64,000 nt of DNA from Arenibacter algicola (GCF_000733925.1 NZ_JPOO01000001.1:2232001-2296000), one strand, 5' to 3'. Counted from the first letter of the stretch, positions 1 through 9,741 are shown. Translations and numbers: made by a program. The notes: a model not told the origin generated them from the sequence alone.

Positions 1-1302
1 GCAGGGTTTATGTCTAAAGAGTTCGCGGTAAGACCAACCGAACATCATCCACTTTCGCAGGTAATCCAGACATAGGTCGTCCATGTCACCACTTCGTTCT
101 GCCCCAAATCCACCAGTACCTTCGTAAAACTGATCCCCAAGGAAAAGAATGATGTCCGGATTTAATTTAGCTACATTTTCATGAACGTCGTTATCAGGGA
201 AACCATAGTGGAAATTACAGCTAAAAACCGCAGCCGATACGGATTCTTTATTTAATGGCTCTTGGGCTATAGTACCTTCATAGGTGTATTGGTGGATTTC
301 ATTTTTTAATGGGATTTCCACCAATATTCGGTAAGGAATATCTGAATTGGCGTTCCAATTTTCAACTACGAAGTTTACCGCTCTGCCTATATGTTCCAAC
401 TGGGTATTGGTTGTGGTTTTCCATACTCCCTGTTCCTTGAATTGGAGCTGAACGGAATTGCCTTCAATTTCTTCTATTGGCGCTAATTGTGTGGTGAGTT
501 TTAACTTTCTATCGTGAAGGGTGTATTGGGCAAAGCAAATGGGGCCGTATAATTGGTCTTTGTTTGAAATAAGATTATCTGCAGTTATATTCCAGTTGGA
601 ATAGCCGGCCAAAGGTTGGGAGGCATGGCTCTTGTCCGTTGTTATATCGGCCAGTAGGGCAAAATTCCCTACTAGGTTTTTACCATCGACATATATATCT
701 TCTTGGGTATGGATCAAGGTGTTTGTTATCGGCTCCAGAACATCAACCTTCAATCGGTATTTATCATTGTAAGGCTCTAAATGCACTTCCAAACGAAAGG
801 TTTCAGGTATTTTATTTAGGCTGGTATCAAAGAGCTGTCCACTTACCTGAAGTTTTCCGTTGGGGTTAAGACCAATATCAAAACCTTTGCCAAAGACAGC
901 CGCCGATCGGTAATCATCAAAAGGACCACTACATCCCAATTGCATACCTAGGCATCCCTCATCGGTATTGGCAATACTCTTGTTCAATAGGGTTATATCC
1001 ACACTAACTTCCAATGGGGTTATGGAATCTGTTTTTTGAACCGTCAATAATTGAAGATTTCTATTTCCTGCACTTATGTTACAAACGGCCATGCCATCTT
1101 CTAGGCGCCAATCCTGGAGTCGGTTTCCCCAGTATTCCGGACCTACCCATTTCATATCGGGCCAGTTGTGCCAATTACTTTTAAATTGTATGTCTTCAAG
1201 TAATTTTTCTTGGCTTATGGTCCCAAAGGGAAATGCCGAAGCGGAAAAACTGGGCAATAGGGTTCCCAGTGCTATGGTCTTTATATATTTTCTTCTGTTC
1301 AT
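1..1302 (-). CDS. PhoD-like alkaline phosphatase / metallophosphatase (3' end beyond window)
   Basis: Open from an ATG at 1302 to the left edge (434 codons, no stop), so only the N-terminal part is visible. The N-terminus MNRRKYIKTIALG has a twin-arginine-like pair followed by a hydrophobic stretch, as in many secreted Bacteroidota enzymes. Residues about 30-360 look like beta-rich accessory sequence. After that come a metallophosphatase-like segment (SCNFHYGFPDNDVHEN, then ILFLGDQFYEG) and a Trp/Tyr/Arg-rich stretch typical of PhoD-like phosphatases seen in polysaccharide loci. Its start lies 15 bp after the sulfatase stop on the same strand, so the two are probably co-transcribed. A phosphodiesterase or phosphatase acting on a decorated glycan is an inference. 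The catalytic C-terminal half must be seen to confirm it. Confidence 0.75.
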   Translation of the reverse strand, partial: MNRRKYIKTIALGTLLPSFSASAFPFGTISQEKLLEDIQFKSNWHNWPDMKWVGPEYWGNRLQDWRLEDGMAVCNISAGNRNLQLLTVQKTDSITPLEVSVDITLLNKSIANTDEGCLGMQLGCSGPFDDYRSAAVFGKGFDIGLNPNGKLQVSGQLFDTSLNKIPETFRLEVHLEPYNDKYRLKVDVLEPITNTLIHTQEDIYVDGKNLVGNFALLADITTDKSHASQPLAGYSNWNITADNLISNKDQLYGPICFAQYTLHDRKLKLTTQLAPIEEIEGNSVQLQFKEQGVWKTTTNTQLEHIGRAVNFVVENWNANSDIPYRILVEIPLKNEIHQYTYEGTIAQEPLNKESVSAAVFSCNFHYGFPDNDVHENVAKLNPDIILFLGDQFYEGTGGFGAERSGDMDDLCLDYLRKWMMFGWSYRELFRHKPC

Positions 1303-1317
1303 ATATCTAGATTTATA

Positions 1318-2712
1318 CTATGGTTGTATTAGAGGATAATTAATGTTGTATTGGTAAAGCTGTTGTTTTTTCCATTCTGCTCCTTCCAAAAAAAGGGGAT
1401 GGGGGAGGGAAACATCCCACTTTCCTAATTTTTCTAAGAGGTCTCGCGTGATATCCAAGTTGTCAAGGGCTATATTATGCTGCTCAGAAATATCTGAAGG
1501 AAGGTGAAACAAAAGTGGCAATCGATCTGGAAGTCGGATCAATTTATAGTCCCCTTCCCTTATGGCTGCACTTATGGTAAAGCGCCACATGAGATTGTCA
1601 TGGGGTATTTGCTTGCTACCTTTCATAAGATAAGGCATTAGATTGGTACCGCTAAAAGGGTATTCTTTTACATTTCTACCAGCAAAAGCCAAAAAGGTTG
1701 GGACAATGTCAAGCGATGAAATCATGTGAGAGTAGGTTTCCCCAGAGGGCAGCGTTTTGGGCCAATTTAATATAAATGGAACATGTACCCCACCTTCCAA
1801 TAAGGTGCCTTTTTTACCGTTGTACGGGGAGTTGATGGAACCGTTATCAATAGGTCCCCCATTGTCGCTTATAAAAACGACAAGAGTATTTTTGTCCAAA
1901 CTATATTCTTTTAAAGCACCTATAATTCTACCCACATTAACGTCAAGCCTATGTACCATTGCCGCGTACGTCCGTCTTTTACTATCCTTTATATGGCTGT
2001 ATAATGCCAAATCGGCTTTGGTAGCCTGCATAGGTGTGTGTGGGGCATTAAAGGAGGCAAAAAGAAAGAACGGCTCTTTTTTATGACGTTTTATAAAATC
2101 GACACATTCATCACCCTTGTCGTCTGTGATATAGGTGATAGGCTGTGGGATTTTGTAATTGCATTCAATGGGGGCCATGTATCCCTTTGCTTCCGGATTG
2201 GAAGTGAAGTAATCGTGTCCGCCACCACGATATCCCCAAAATTCATCGAAACCTCTATTTAGGGGATGAAATTGATCCTCATAACCCAAATGCCATTTCC
2301 CAATAATGCCACTTATGTAGCCCAAAGGTTTTAAATAATCGGCTATGGTCTTCTGTCCTATGGGCAAACCAAGGAATTGGGGGTCGAATCCTGGTTGGGA
2401 GTGAGCTAGATTGTTGTCATGTCCAAACTCTACCTGATTGATTCCAGTGATAAAACCAGCTCTTGACGGACTACAAACAGCAGAGGAAACGTAGCCCTGG
2501 GAACAAAAAATCCCCGTTTGAGCCAGTTTATCTATGTTAGGGGTCTTTATTTGTGTACTTCCGGTAAAACCTAAATCCCCATAGCCAAGGTCATCGGCAA
2601 CAATAAAAACAAAGTTGGGTCTATCATCTGTTGCGTTGGTCTTATCATGGCTTTTTTGTGAGAATAATGCAAATGAGAATAGATAGATTAAAATATGGAA
2701 ATTGGGTTTCAT
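1318..2712 (-). CDS. Secreted S1-family sulfatase (formylglycine-dependent)
   Basis: Type I sulfatase, hydrolysing sulfate esters on glycans in the periplasm or outside the cell. The ATG at 2712 is preferred over the in-frame GTG at 2766 because it puts a hydrophobic signal sequence (MKPNFHILIYLFSFALFSQ) at the N-terminus. The product is 464 residues. Near the N-terminus VADDLGYGDLG supplies the metal-binding Asp pair. AVCSPSRAG holds the C-x-P-S-R signature, with Cys80 the residue converted to formylglycine. GKWHLGY and SDNGG are further sulfatase motifs. It is followed by the PhoD-like gene and preceded by a terminator after susD, so it probably has its own promoter. The cysteine-type site needs the oxygen-dependent maturation enzyme found at 18768. 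The sulfatase subfamily and exact substrate cannot be assigned by eye. Confidence 0.93.
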   Translation of the reverse strand: MKPNFHILIYLFSFALFSQKSHDKTNATDDRPNFVFIVADDLGYGDLGFTGSTQIKTPNIDKLAQTGIFCSQGYVSSAVCSPSRAGFITGINQVEFGHDNNLAHSQPGFDPQFLGLPIGQKTIADYLKPLGYISGIIGKWHLGYEDQFHPLNRGFDEFWGYRGGGHDYFTSNPEAKGYMAPIECNYKIPQPITYITDDKGDECVDFIKRHKKEPFFLFASFNAPHTPMQATKADLALYSHIKDSKRRTYAAMVHRLDVNVGRIIGALKEYSLDKNTLVVFISDNGGPIDNGSINSPYNGKKGTLLEGGVHVPFILNWPKTLPSGETYSHMISSLDIVPTFLAFAGRNVKEYPFSGTNLMPYLMKGSKQIPHDNLMWRFTISAAIREGDYKLIRLPDRLPLLFHLPSDISEQHNIALDNLDITRDLLEKLGKWDVSLPHPLFLEGAEWKKQQLYQYNINYPLIQP

Positions 2713-2812
2713 GGATTGAGAATAGCTTATTTGGAAGTTAATATTAAACTCAAAATAGTTGGGCACATATGAGTTATTTTCATAAATAGAACCTATTTAT
2801 AAGATTAAGTGA

Positions 2813-2820
2813 CAAAACTA
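2813..2820 (-). promoter_or_regulatory. -7 element (TAGTTTTG) before the sulfatase gene
   Basis: On the minus strand TAGTTTTG matches the Bacteroidota -7 consensus TANNTTTG exactly. It lies about 100 nt upstream of the sulfatase ATG and just past the susD terminator. I see no TTG at the proper -33 distance, so this is a partial match. It supports separate transcription of the sulfatase-phosphatase pair. Confidence 0.35.
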
Positions 2821-2841
2821 AATAGCAAACATTCAGTATAA

Positions 2842-2879
2842 TTAAAAATGGGATGCCCGTTTTTACAACAGGGCATCCC
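2842..2879 (-). terminator. Intrinsic terminator after susD
   Basis: Perfect 9-bp arms GGGATGCCC / GGGCATCCC (2850-2858 and 2871-2879) with a 12-nt loop. On the minus strand they are followed by ATTTTTAA. It sits 38 bp beyond the susD stop and closes the susC-susD transcript. Confidence 0.8.
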
Positions 2880-2916
2880 AAATTTAAACTAATTATAGTA
2901 ACTCAAAAAGTTATAT

Positions 2917-4698
2917 CTATTCCCATCCTGGGTTCTGTTCCAGCTGGGGATTTAACACTATTTGGTCGGAAGGTATGGGTTCCAAATAATAATGTTCGGG
3001 AACCCCTGGCGGCATTCCAAAAGGAGACACATAACCTTCTGCAGCTCCTCCTTGGACAGGTAAATTGTTGCCATAATCGGAATTAACAACCCATCTTCCC
3101 AACTTTTCCTCGGCACCATATTCTACGAGCTTTTTCCAACGCTTAATATCGAATACCCTTCCCAAGCCCTCTCCTAGGAATTCTATACCTCGTTCGCGCC
3201 TTATTTCCCACAGCGCAGGCGCTACGTCTGCATCCCTGGTAGGGTCATCGGGGATACTTGCCAAGTTCAAGGGTGCCACGGCTCCTCTGGTTCTTAATTT
3301 ATTGATGGTAGCATCCGCTACTTCTTGGGTAAATTGCCCTAATTCATACATGGCCTCCGCATGATTTAAAAATACCTCTCCCATTCTAAATATTGGGGCA
3401 TCGTGGGAATCCCTATTTTGTAGCCTACTTATTTTATTCGAGAATTTATAGAAGGCGTATCCGGTATAAGTTACATTATACCCATGTCCTTCATTAAATT
3501 TTCTAAAGTGAGGGGAGGTTCTTACCACAAGGCCCCGCCAATTTATTGTTGGCAGTGTTTTATGGGTATCATCACTTAGAGTGGCCATTAAATCTATATA
3601 TTCCCTACTCTTTGGGTCGGAATCATATTCCCAGGTTAATTGGTTTTGTCCACCAGTGTATACCCTAAACGGTGGAGGGGTATTGAAGTACAATCTGTGG
3701 TCACGATTTCTAAATTCGTCATAGGCATCTTGTTCCCCATCAAATAAATCACTTGTATGGATCGTCTCACCGTCCAAGCACAGATATTGGTCCACGGCTT
3801 TTTTGGTAAGGTCCCGGTGACCAATGGAACTTCTGTTGTAATGGGACCATCTTCCGTTCTGGACTCCAAACTCATAGGCTTTGTACAACAAAATTCCTTC
3901 TACCCCATTTAGGGTCTCACTATTAAATACCTCGTCATAACTGGAATGTAGATTGGGATGATCGGCAATTAACTGAGCGCTGGCGTCAACGCTAGCCTGT
4001 AGATATCGAGTTTCATCACCAAGACCATGATATTTCCTCCAAGTACCTTCGTAAAGACCAAATCTTGAAATTAGGGCACGAACAACATCCGTATTTATAG
4101 TATTGGGTCCACTACCTTCAGGATTAATTATGTTTTCAGCCTCCAATAGATCATTCAATACAAATTGGGACAATTCATTTCTACTGGTTTTAGGACCGTA
4201 TAGGATATCTTCGTCCACTTCGGTAAGGGATTTGTCTACCCATGGCACTTCTCCATAATTGGCGATCAACTGCACGTATTCATAGGCTCGGAAAAAAAGT
4301 CCGACACCTTTCCAGTGTTGTTTTTCACCGTCTGTTAATTCACTATTGTCTATGTTGTCTAACATTAGGTTAGCGCGCCGTATATTAATATAAGAGTTAC
4401 TCCAGAGACTGGAGGAAGAGGGCACGGTCTTTCTTTGCCATAAAAGTTCATCCCCTTGTGTTCCCGCATTATTGACCAAAAGGTCACTTCCCATTTCCCT
4501 ATTGATTGGAGTTAAGTCCCAATACCCAGGAAAGGAATTGGCATACATGGACCAGGCATAGGTTTCGAAATTGCTATTGGTTGTAAAGGTGGTTGATACA
4601 GTTAATTGATCTTTTGGAAGTTTTTCCAATATTTCATCTGAACAGGAACTTCCAATAAAGGTTAAAAGAATTATTACTCTTGTATATATTTTTTTCAT
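2917..4698 (-). CDS. SusD/RagB-family glycan-binding outer-membrane lipoprotein
   Basis: 593 residues. This is the surface glycan-binding partner of the SusC channel encoded just upstream. The N-terminus MKKIYTRVIILLTFIGSSCS is a lipoprotein signal with Cys19 as lipidation site, followed by acidic SDE as in exported flavobacterial lipoproteins. TPR-like helical SusD features follow, including RRANLMLDNID, FFRAYEYVQLIANYG, an APIFRMGEVFLNHAEAMYE segment and the C-terminal WEIRRERGIEFLGEG and FDIKRW motifs of the RagB/SusD family. Only 10 bp separate it from the susC stop, so the pair forms a classical susC-susD operon. The ligand is unknown. Nearby sulfatases suggest a sulfated polysaccharide. 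Confidence 0.96.
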   Translation of the reverse strand: MKKIYTRVIILLTFIGSSCSDEILEKLPKDQLTVSTTFTTNSNFETYAWSMYANSFPGYWDLTPINREMGSDLLVNNAGTQGDELLWQRKTVPSSSSLWSNSYINIRRANLMLDNIDNSELTDGEKQHWKGVGLFFRAYEYVQLIANYGEVPWVDKSLTEVDEDILYGPKTSRNELSQFVLNDLLEAENIINPEGSGPNTINTDVVRALISRFGLYEGTWRKYHGLGDETRYLQASVDASAQLIADHPNLHSSYDEVFNSETLNGVEGILLYKAYEFGVQNGRWSHYNRSSIGHRDLTKKAVDQYLCLDGETIHTSDLFDGEQDAYDEFRNRDHRLYFNTPPPFRVYTGGQNQLTWEYDSDPKSREYIDLMATLSDDTHKTLPTINWRGLVVRTSPHFRKFNEGHGYNVTYTGYAFYKFSNKISRLQNRDSHDAPIFRMGEVFLNHAEAMYELGQFTQEVADATINKLRTRGAVAPLNLASIPDDPTRDADVAPALWEIRRERGIEFLGEGLGRVFDIKRWKKLVEYGAEEKLGRWVVNSDYGNNLPVQGGAAEGYVSPFGMPPGVPEHYYLEPIPSDQIVLNPQLEQNPGWE

Positions 4699-4708
4699 CT
4701 CTCTGAAA

Positions 4709-7700
4709 TTAAAAAGTTAAGTTAAGACCTATGGAATAGCTTTTGATGAAGGGATAGATTCCCCCACTTCCCTGTGTGGCCAGTTCCGTATTAATTCCGT
4801 CTGGGTAATCGTTAAAACTAAAAAGGTTCTCTCCCGCAATATAAAGTCTTAGTTTGTCTATACCATTTTTCTTCAAAATGTCCGTCGGTAGGGAATAACC
4901 AAACGTTAAATTCTTTATCCTTAAATAGGCGCCGTTTATCATATACTTGGTCTGTGTACTTCTACTAATCCCGTAATTAACGCCACCCAAGGGGTAGTTT
5001 CTAGGGAAAAATGCATCCCTATTATCTGGGGTCCAATAGTCCAACTGAGATTTATAAACTACAGAAAATTCGTCCAAATAAGGAAAGCGGACCCTATTGT
5101 TAACATAAACGTCCCGTTTTCCAACGCCGTTGGCCAGAAACGAAAAGTCGAAATTTTTATATTTAAAATTACCAAAAAACCCATATTGATAATTTCGGGT
5201 AGAATTGCCAATAATGGTTCTATCTCCAGAATCTTCCAGGGTGTTATTCCCATCAGTGATTATTCCATCTCCATCTTGATCGATATATTTGATATCCCCA
5301 GGATTTTGTGTACGTCCTTCCCAATATGGGATTCCAGCTTTTAAGGTGCCACCGGTCAAATAATTTGGACTATTGGGGTCTTCGTTAAGTGTACCAGGCT
5401 CAAAATCGTCAACGGTGTAGTAACCATCCGTGGTATAGCCCCAAATTTCTCCCAACTCTTGGCCAACATAATATTGGCTCAAAAGGCCCGCAGGATTGTC
5501 AAATTTGGTAATTTTGGAATTATAATCATAAAGAGTAGCCCCTATATTATAGCTAAACTCCCCTATTTTATCGTTCCATGAAATACCTAATTCCCATCCT
5601 TGGGACTCCAGATCCGCCACGTTTTCCAAAGGTGCCGCGGCTCCTAAAATTCCTGGAAGTTCTGAGCCAGGAGCCAACATATCCAAAGTTTTTCTGTTGA
5701 ACCAATCAAAGGAGGTAGAAAGTCTGTTCTTAAAAAATGCAGCATCGAACCCAAGATTTAGAGTTTGAACCGTTTCCCAAGTAAAAGTAGAACTAACCAA
5801 ATTGGGAAGTAGTAAAGTTGAATAACGAGTACCCGTTTCTTCGTTCAGCCAGTTTATTGTCCCTGTATCCCCATAGTCGGTTATACCAAGCCCAGGAACT
5901 GCAGGATATAGTGAGGGGGTGTTTTGGTTTCCTATTTCTCCCCAAGAGCCTCTCAGTTTTAGGCTGGATAAAAATCCAATAGACTTCATAAAAGATTCCC
6001 GGCCCAAGTGCCAACCTCCGGAAAAGGAAGGAAAGAAGCCAAATCTGTTACCCTCAGGAAAACGGGAGGAGCCATCATATCTGCCGCTCACTTCCAAAAA
6101 GTACTTCTCAGCGAAGTTATAGTTGAGCCTTCCGAAATAACCCAATACCGACCATTCTCCATAGGAGTCATCCGTCGTTTGAGCACCTGTTGCACCTGAC
6201 AGGGATGGGAGGTCAACATTGATAAGATTGTTTCTTTGGGCATCAAATGATTCAAAGCTATTTTCTTCACTGTTTACTCCGGCTAGAATACTAAAGTTGT
6301 GCTTACCTATACCCTTATCATATTTACCGTAAAAATTTAACGCATTGTAATTGGTCTGGGTATTTTCTTTTCGGAAAAAAGTGTTCACAGGATCTACAGC
6401 GTTTAAAACAAACCTTTCTGGATTAACGGTCAAGATTTGATTGTCACTAGTTGTTCTGGTTAGGTTTTTTTTCTCAAAAGTATATTCTCCGATCAGGTTA
6501 AGACCTTTGGCCAAATTGAAATCCAGTTTTTGGAAGAACCTAATATTGTCGTTGAGAATTTTAGGAGCAACTTTTAGTAATTCTCGATTGGCCGGGGTGT
6601 CATATGGTACCTCCGTGCCATCTTCGAAGATGTGGTTGCCCCTGGCAGGGGTATAAGGGTTGAAACTTATTGAATTACTGTAGCTTCCCAGCGGTGTTCT
6701 CCTAGTACTATTCCTGTAAATGATATTGGTCGTGGACGTTAATTTGGAGGTAAGTTTACTTGTTAACGAAGCGTTTACATTATATTTTTTAAAGCTATCA
6801 TTCCTTGTTATAATAATGCCATCCTCGTCACTGAAACCAGCAGAAATTCTATAGCTTGTTTTTTCGCCTCCCCCGCTAAAATCAAAATTATGTATTTGGG
6901 TAAATCCAAGATCGTTTATCCATTCCCCTATCAAATCGGTATCCGCCAATGGATAACGCAACCCATTAAATTCCGCATATCCAAGGGGATATGAAGATGG
7001 ATCTTCCTGGTACTCATCCAAAAAGCCTACCCAAGCAGGAATATCTTGACCTGTCCAAAATGGATTGGTACCCCAGTCGTTGATAGCATTTATAAATGAA
7101 TAGGTGGAGGCTTTGTCAGGGATATCCTCTGGGTATAAGAAACTAAAGGTAGAAGAATAATTGAATTTAATGGGCTGGTCGGTAGCCGGAGTTTTAGTAG
7201 TAATTAAAATTACACCAAATGCGGCCCTAGCTCCATAAATAGAAGTTGCCGAGGCATCTTTTAAGACGGTAATGGATTGTACATCCTGAGGGTTGATATC
7301 ATCTACGGATACTGGTACATTGTTCATAAGAATTAATGGACTACCTCCGTTAATGGAAGTTGTTCCCCTAATATTGATGCCCAAACCAGAGGCTCCAGGT
7401 TGTCCTGAATTAGTGGTTATCTGTAATCCAGGAATAGTTCCCTGTATGGCCTCAATGGGGTTTGTTATAGGACGGTTCGCTAAAATATCCTCCATATCTA
7501 CGGAACCTGTGGCTCCCGTTACATTAGCCTTTTTTTGTATCCCAAAACCTACAACGACGACTTCTTCCAATAAAGCAGCATCTTCTTCTAGTTTGGCATT
7601 TATGGTACTATTGTCATTTACCTGGATTTCTTGGGATAGGTACCCGAGATAGGAAAATATCAATACATCCCCTTTGGACGTATTGATACTGTAGTTACCG

Positions 7701-7873
7701 TCAAAATCCGCTACGACTCCCTTGGAAGTACCTTTTATCGTAATTGAAGCCCCTGATAAGGGAACTTCTGCCAAATCTGTCACCATTCCTTTAACTTCCA
7801 TTTCCTGAGCTTGTATTGCACAACTGAGGAACAACATGAGTAGGAAGAATCCTTTTGTAATTAGTTTTTTCAT
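4709..7873 (-). CDS. SusC/RagA-family TonB-dependent outer-membrane transporter
   Basis: 1054 residues. Imports oligosaccharides through the outer membrane together with SusD, powered by TonB-ExbBD. A signal peptide spans about residues 1-22. A carboxypeptidase-regulatory-like domain (about 25-98) has GTSKGVVADFDGNYSI. Next come the SusC-type motif EEVVVVGFG (103-111), a plug domain (about 115-230) with SIYGARAAFGVILITTK, and a long barrel ending in an aromatic Phe (GLNLTF). It is the first gene of the susCD operon, with about 400 bp of upstream DNA separating it from the GH109-like gene. Length and domain order are normal for the family. Confidence 0.97.
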   Translation of the reverse strand: MKKLITKGFFLLMLFLSCAIQAQEMEVKGMVTDLAEVPLSGASITIKGTSKGVVADFDGNYSINTSKGDVLIFSYLGYLSQEIQVNDNSTINAKLEEDAALLEEVVVVGFGIQKKANVTGATGSVDMEDILANRPITNPIEAIQGTIPGLQITTNSGQPGASGLGINIRGTTSINGGSPLILMNNVPVSVDDINPQDVQSITVLKDASATSIYGARAAFGVILITTKTPATDQPIKFNYSSTFSFLYPEDIPDKASTYSFINAINDWGTNPFWTGQDIPAWVGFLDEYQEDPSSYPLGYAEFNGLRYPLADTDLIGEWINDLGFTQIHNFDFSGGGEKTSYRISAGFSDEDGIIITRNDSFKKYNVNASLTSKLTSKLTSTTNIIYRNSTRRTPLGSYSNSISFNPYTPARGNHIFEDGTEVPYDTPANRELLKVAPKILNDNIRFFQKLDFNLAKGLNLIGEYTFEKKNLTRTTSDNQILTVNPERFVLNAVDPVNTFFRKENTQTNYNALNFYGKYDKGIGKHNFSILAGVNSEENSFESFDAQRNNLINVDLPSLSGATGAQTTDDSYGEWSVLGYFGRLNYNFAEKYFLEVSGRYDGSSRFPEGNRFGFFPSFSGGWHLGRESFMKSIGFLSSLKLRGSWGEIGNQNTPSLYPAVPGLGITDYGDTGTINWLNEETGTRYSTLLLPNLVSSTFTWETVQTLNLGFDAAFFKNRLSTSFDWFNRKTLDMLAPGSELPGILGAAAPLENVADLESQGWELGISWNDKIGEFSYNIGATLYDYNSKITKFDNPAGLLSQYYVGQELGEIWGYTTDGYYTVDDFEPGTLNEDPNSPNYLTGGTLKAGIPYWEGRTQNPGDIKYIDQDGDGIITDGNNTLEDSGDRTIIGNSTRNYQYGFFGNFKYKNFDFSFLANGVGKRDVYVNNRVRFPYLDEFSVVYKSQLDYWTPDNRDAFFPRNYPLGGVNYGISRSTQTKYMINGAYLRIKNLTFGYSLPTDILKKNGIDKLRLYIAGENLFSFNDYPDGINTELATQGSGGIYPFIKSYSIGLNLTF

Positions 7874-8280
7874 TGATCTAGTTTAAATTAATAATCGGTT
7901 GATGTTAATGTTTGAAAAATTCTTTTCGAGCCAAGTTTTTTACAGGCTTCTGTTCACATTCTTTTTCTGTTTTACTATTGCTATTGTATCGACATTTTTT
8001 TTAAACCCATTCCATTTTCATGAAATGGGTTATGAAAAACAACTAACTCAAACAACTCAATAGGTAATTCAATATTTAAATCTTAATAAACGTTAGTTCG
8101 ATATGTATTTTATTTAAAATCAGTTGTTTATATGACATCTGTCTGGTCGAGCGGAGTCGAGACCTCATTGTAAATACATTACAGTAAAATAACCTCTCGA
8201 CTCCGCTCGAGGGGACCGTAGCATTTATTATAACTTACATTAAATCAATGTATTGATAATATTTTTATGTCGAACTCACG
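7874..8280. promoter_or_regulatory. Intergenic region upstream of susC, with repeats
   Basis: About 400 bp without a gene. It holds an 8-bp inverted repeat AACCCATT/AATGGGTT (8004-8011, 8024-8031), a direct repeat AACAACT (8038-8044 and 8051-8057, 13-bp register), and a large inverted repeat (8147-8210, listed separately). The direct repeat is a candidate site for the regulator encoded at 9864. That is inference. No exact TANNTTTG box for susC was found. Confidence 0.4.
8147..8210. repeat. REP-like inverted repeat, 16-bp perfect arms
   Basis: TCGAGCGGAGTCGAGA (8147-8162) is exactly complementary to TCTCGACTCCGCTCGA (8195-8210) across a 32-nt spacer. The arms are GC-rich in an AT-rich background. 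The core GAGCGGAGTCGA recurs at 17306 and 17550, so it belongs to a dispersed family. It lies between the GH109-like gene and susC and could also end the former's transcript. Confidence 0.8.
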
Positions 8281-9645
8281 TTAATAAGTGCCTTTTATCC
8301 AGTTATAGGGCTTTCTTTTTATCCAAGCCCCCCTTGTGAAATCCGGAAAATCCTGTGGTTCCCCATTGTTTTCTATAGATAGTTCTGAAAGCGGTGTAAC
8401 CGCACTCCAGGCCGCAGCGTCATAGGCATCCATAGGTGGGGCAGTATTTTCTTTGGCCGACTCTATAAAGGCATTCATTACATAAAAATCTATACCCCCA
8501 TGACCAGCTTCCGTTGCACTGCTTCCGAATTTTTTCCATAGCGGATGATCATATTTTTCGAACCAGGAATCCATATTTTCCCATCCATGTCCCTCGGTGG
8601 TACCTTCAATATGGATTCGTTGGGTATGGTAGTCGAAGTCGGTAAGTCCTTGGGCTCCCTGAACTTTAAATCCTAGGGAGTAGGGGTGGGGATTGTTTAC
8701 ATTATGGGTAACTATGATGGTCTCCCCGTTGGAGGTTTCTATAGTAGAGGTAATGATATCTCCCTGCTTAAATTTTAATTTGGCATTGGGATGATTTTCA
8801 CCTGCAGTATCTACAATGTATTTATGCAGACCAACACCTTTGGTGGCATGTGAGGTAAGTGATAGAAAACGATTGCCCCTGTTTATATCTGCCATAACAG
8901 CTATAGGTCCAAGGCCATGGGTTGGATAGACATCTGCATTTCTCAATAAAGAGTGCTGTGTCCTCCAGGCCGATTCGGAGATACCCTTGGCGCCAAATTC
9001 GGCACCTTTTCCGTAGGCCGTTTTACCGTCATTGAATTTTACCCCGCGCAGATCGTGCTGATACCCACATCTGAAATGCAATAGTTCTCCAAAGACATTC
9101 TGTTTAACCATATTTAATACGGCAAGAACATCCCTTCTATAATTAACATTTTCCAAAATCATTAGGTGGGAACCAGTTTCTTCATGTGTATTCACCAAGT
9201 CCCAACATTCTTCAAGCGTATTGGCAGCCGATACTTCAAGGCCGGTATATTTCCCTGCCTTCATGGAATCTACCGCCATCTTGGTATGCCATAACCAAGG
9301 AGTGGCAATGACCACTGCATCAATTTCTTTCAATGCCAACAGGTTTTTGTAATCCTGCTCATTTTTTCCAAAAGTCTTGGCCTTTTTTTGGCCAGCTTTT
9401 ACAATATGATCCTGAGCAATATCAATTCTGTTTTGGTCTATGTCGCATATGGCGGTGACCAAAACATCCGTTCTCTTTAGTAGGTTGTCCAAGTGATTTG
9501 TTCCCCTAAGTCCAACACCAATGACACCAACCCTTAATTTTTGTGCGTTCTTGGTCAGACTATTTCCCAAGCTAAGATTTGGTAACAGCGCAATACCTGC
9601 TCCGGATATGGCTGTTTTCTTAATAAAAATTCTTCTTTGGTTCAT
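8281..9645 (-). CDS. Gfo/Idh/MocA-type protein resembling GH109 (alpha-N-acetylgalactosaminidase-like)
   Basis: 454 residues. The N-terminus MNQRRIFIKKTAISGAG has a twin-arginine-like pair, so export with bound cofactor is likely. A Rossmann segment, LRVGVIGVGLRGTNH, binds NAD(H). YTGLEVSAANTLEECWDLV, CGYQHDLRG and YPTHGLGPIAVMADINRG are features I associate with the NAD-dependent GH109 glycosidases rather than ordinary oxidoreductases. GH109 enzymes remove alpha-linked GalNAc by an oxidation-elimination mechanism, but many family members have other or unknown substrates. It lies upstream of susC on the same strand and divergent from the hybrid regulator, so it is probably part of the same utilisation locus. 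A plain oxidoreductase is the alternative. Confidence 0.82.
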   Translation of the reverse strand: MNQRRIFIKKTAISGAGIALLPNLSLGNSLTKNAQKLRVGVIGVGLRGTNHLDNLLKRTDVLVTAICDIDQNRIDIAQDHIVKAGQKKAKTFGKNEQDYKNLLALKEIDAVVIATPWLWHTKMAVDSMKAGKYTGLEVSAANTLEECWDLVNTHEETGSHLMILENVNYRRDVLAVLNMVKQNVFGELLHFRCGYQHDLRGVKFNDGKTAYGKGAEFGAKGISESAWRTQHSLLRNADVYPTHGLGPIAVMADINRGNRFLSLTSHATKGVGLHKYIVDTAGENHPNAKLKFKQGDIITSTIETSNGETIIVTHNVNNPHPYSLGFKVQGAQGLTDFDYHTQRIHIEGTTEGHGWENMDSWFEKYDHPLWKKFGSSATEAGHGGIDFYVMNAFIESAKENTAPPMDAYDAAAWSAVTPLSELSIENNGEPQDFPDFTRGAWIKRKPYNWIKGTY

Positions 9646-9741
9646 ATTTCCTTAATAATGGTACTTGTTGTTAATTTTTAGCAAATATTAATATTGTGTT
9701 AATTATTTAGGTGTTCTTTTTTGGCGTTCTAGGGGTAAATT

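Noticed and set aside
1..1302. Frameshifted or truncated phosphatase
   Set aside because: The frame stays open to the edge with conserved motifs, so it is simply cut by the window.
8004..8031. AACCCATT/AATGGGTT as terminator of the GH109-like gene
   Set aside because: No T-run follows on the minus strand, and the loop is 12 nt; left as an inverted repeat only.
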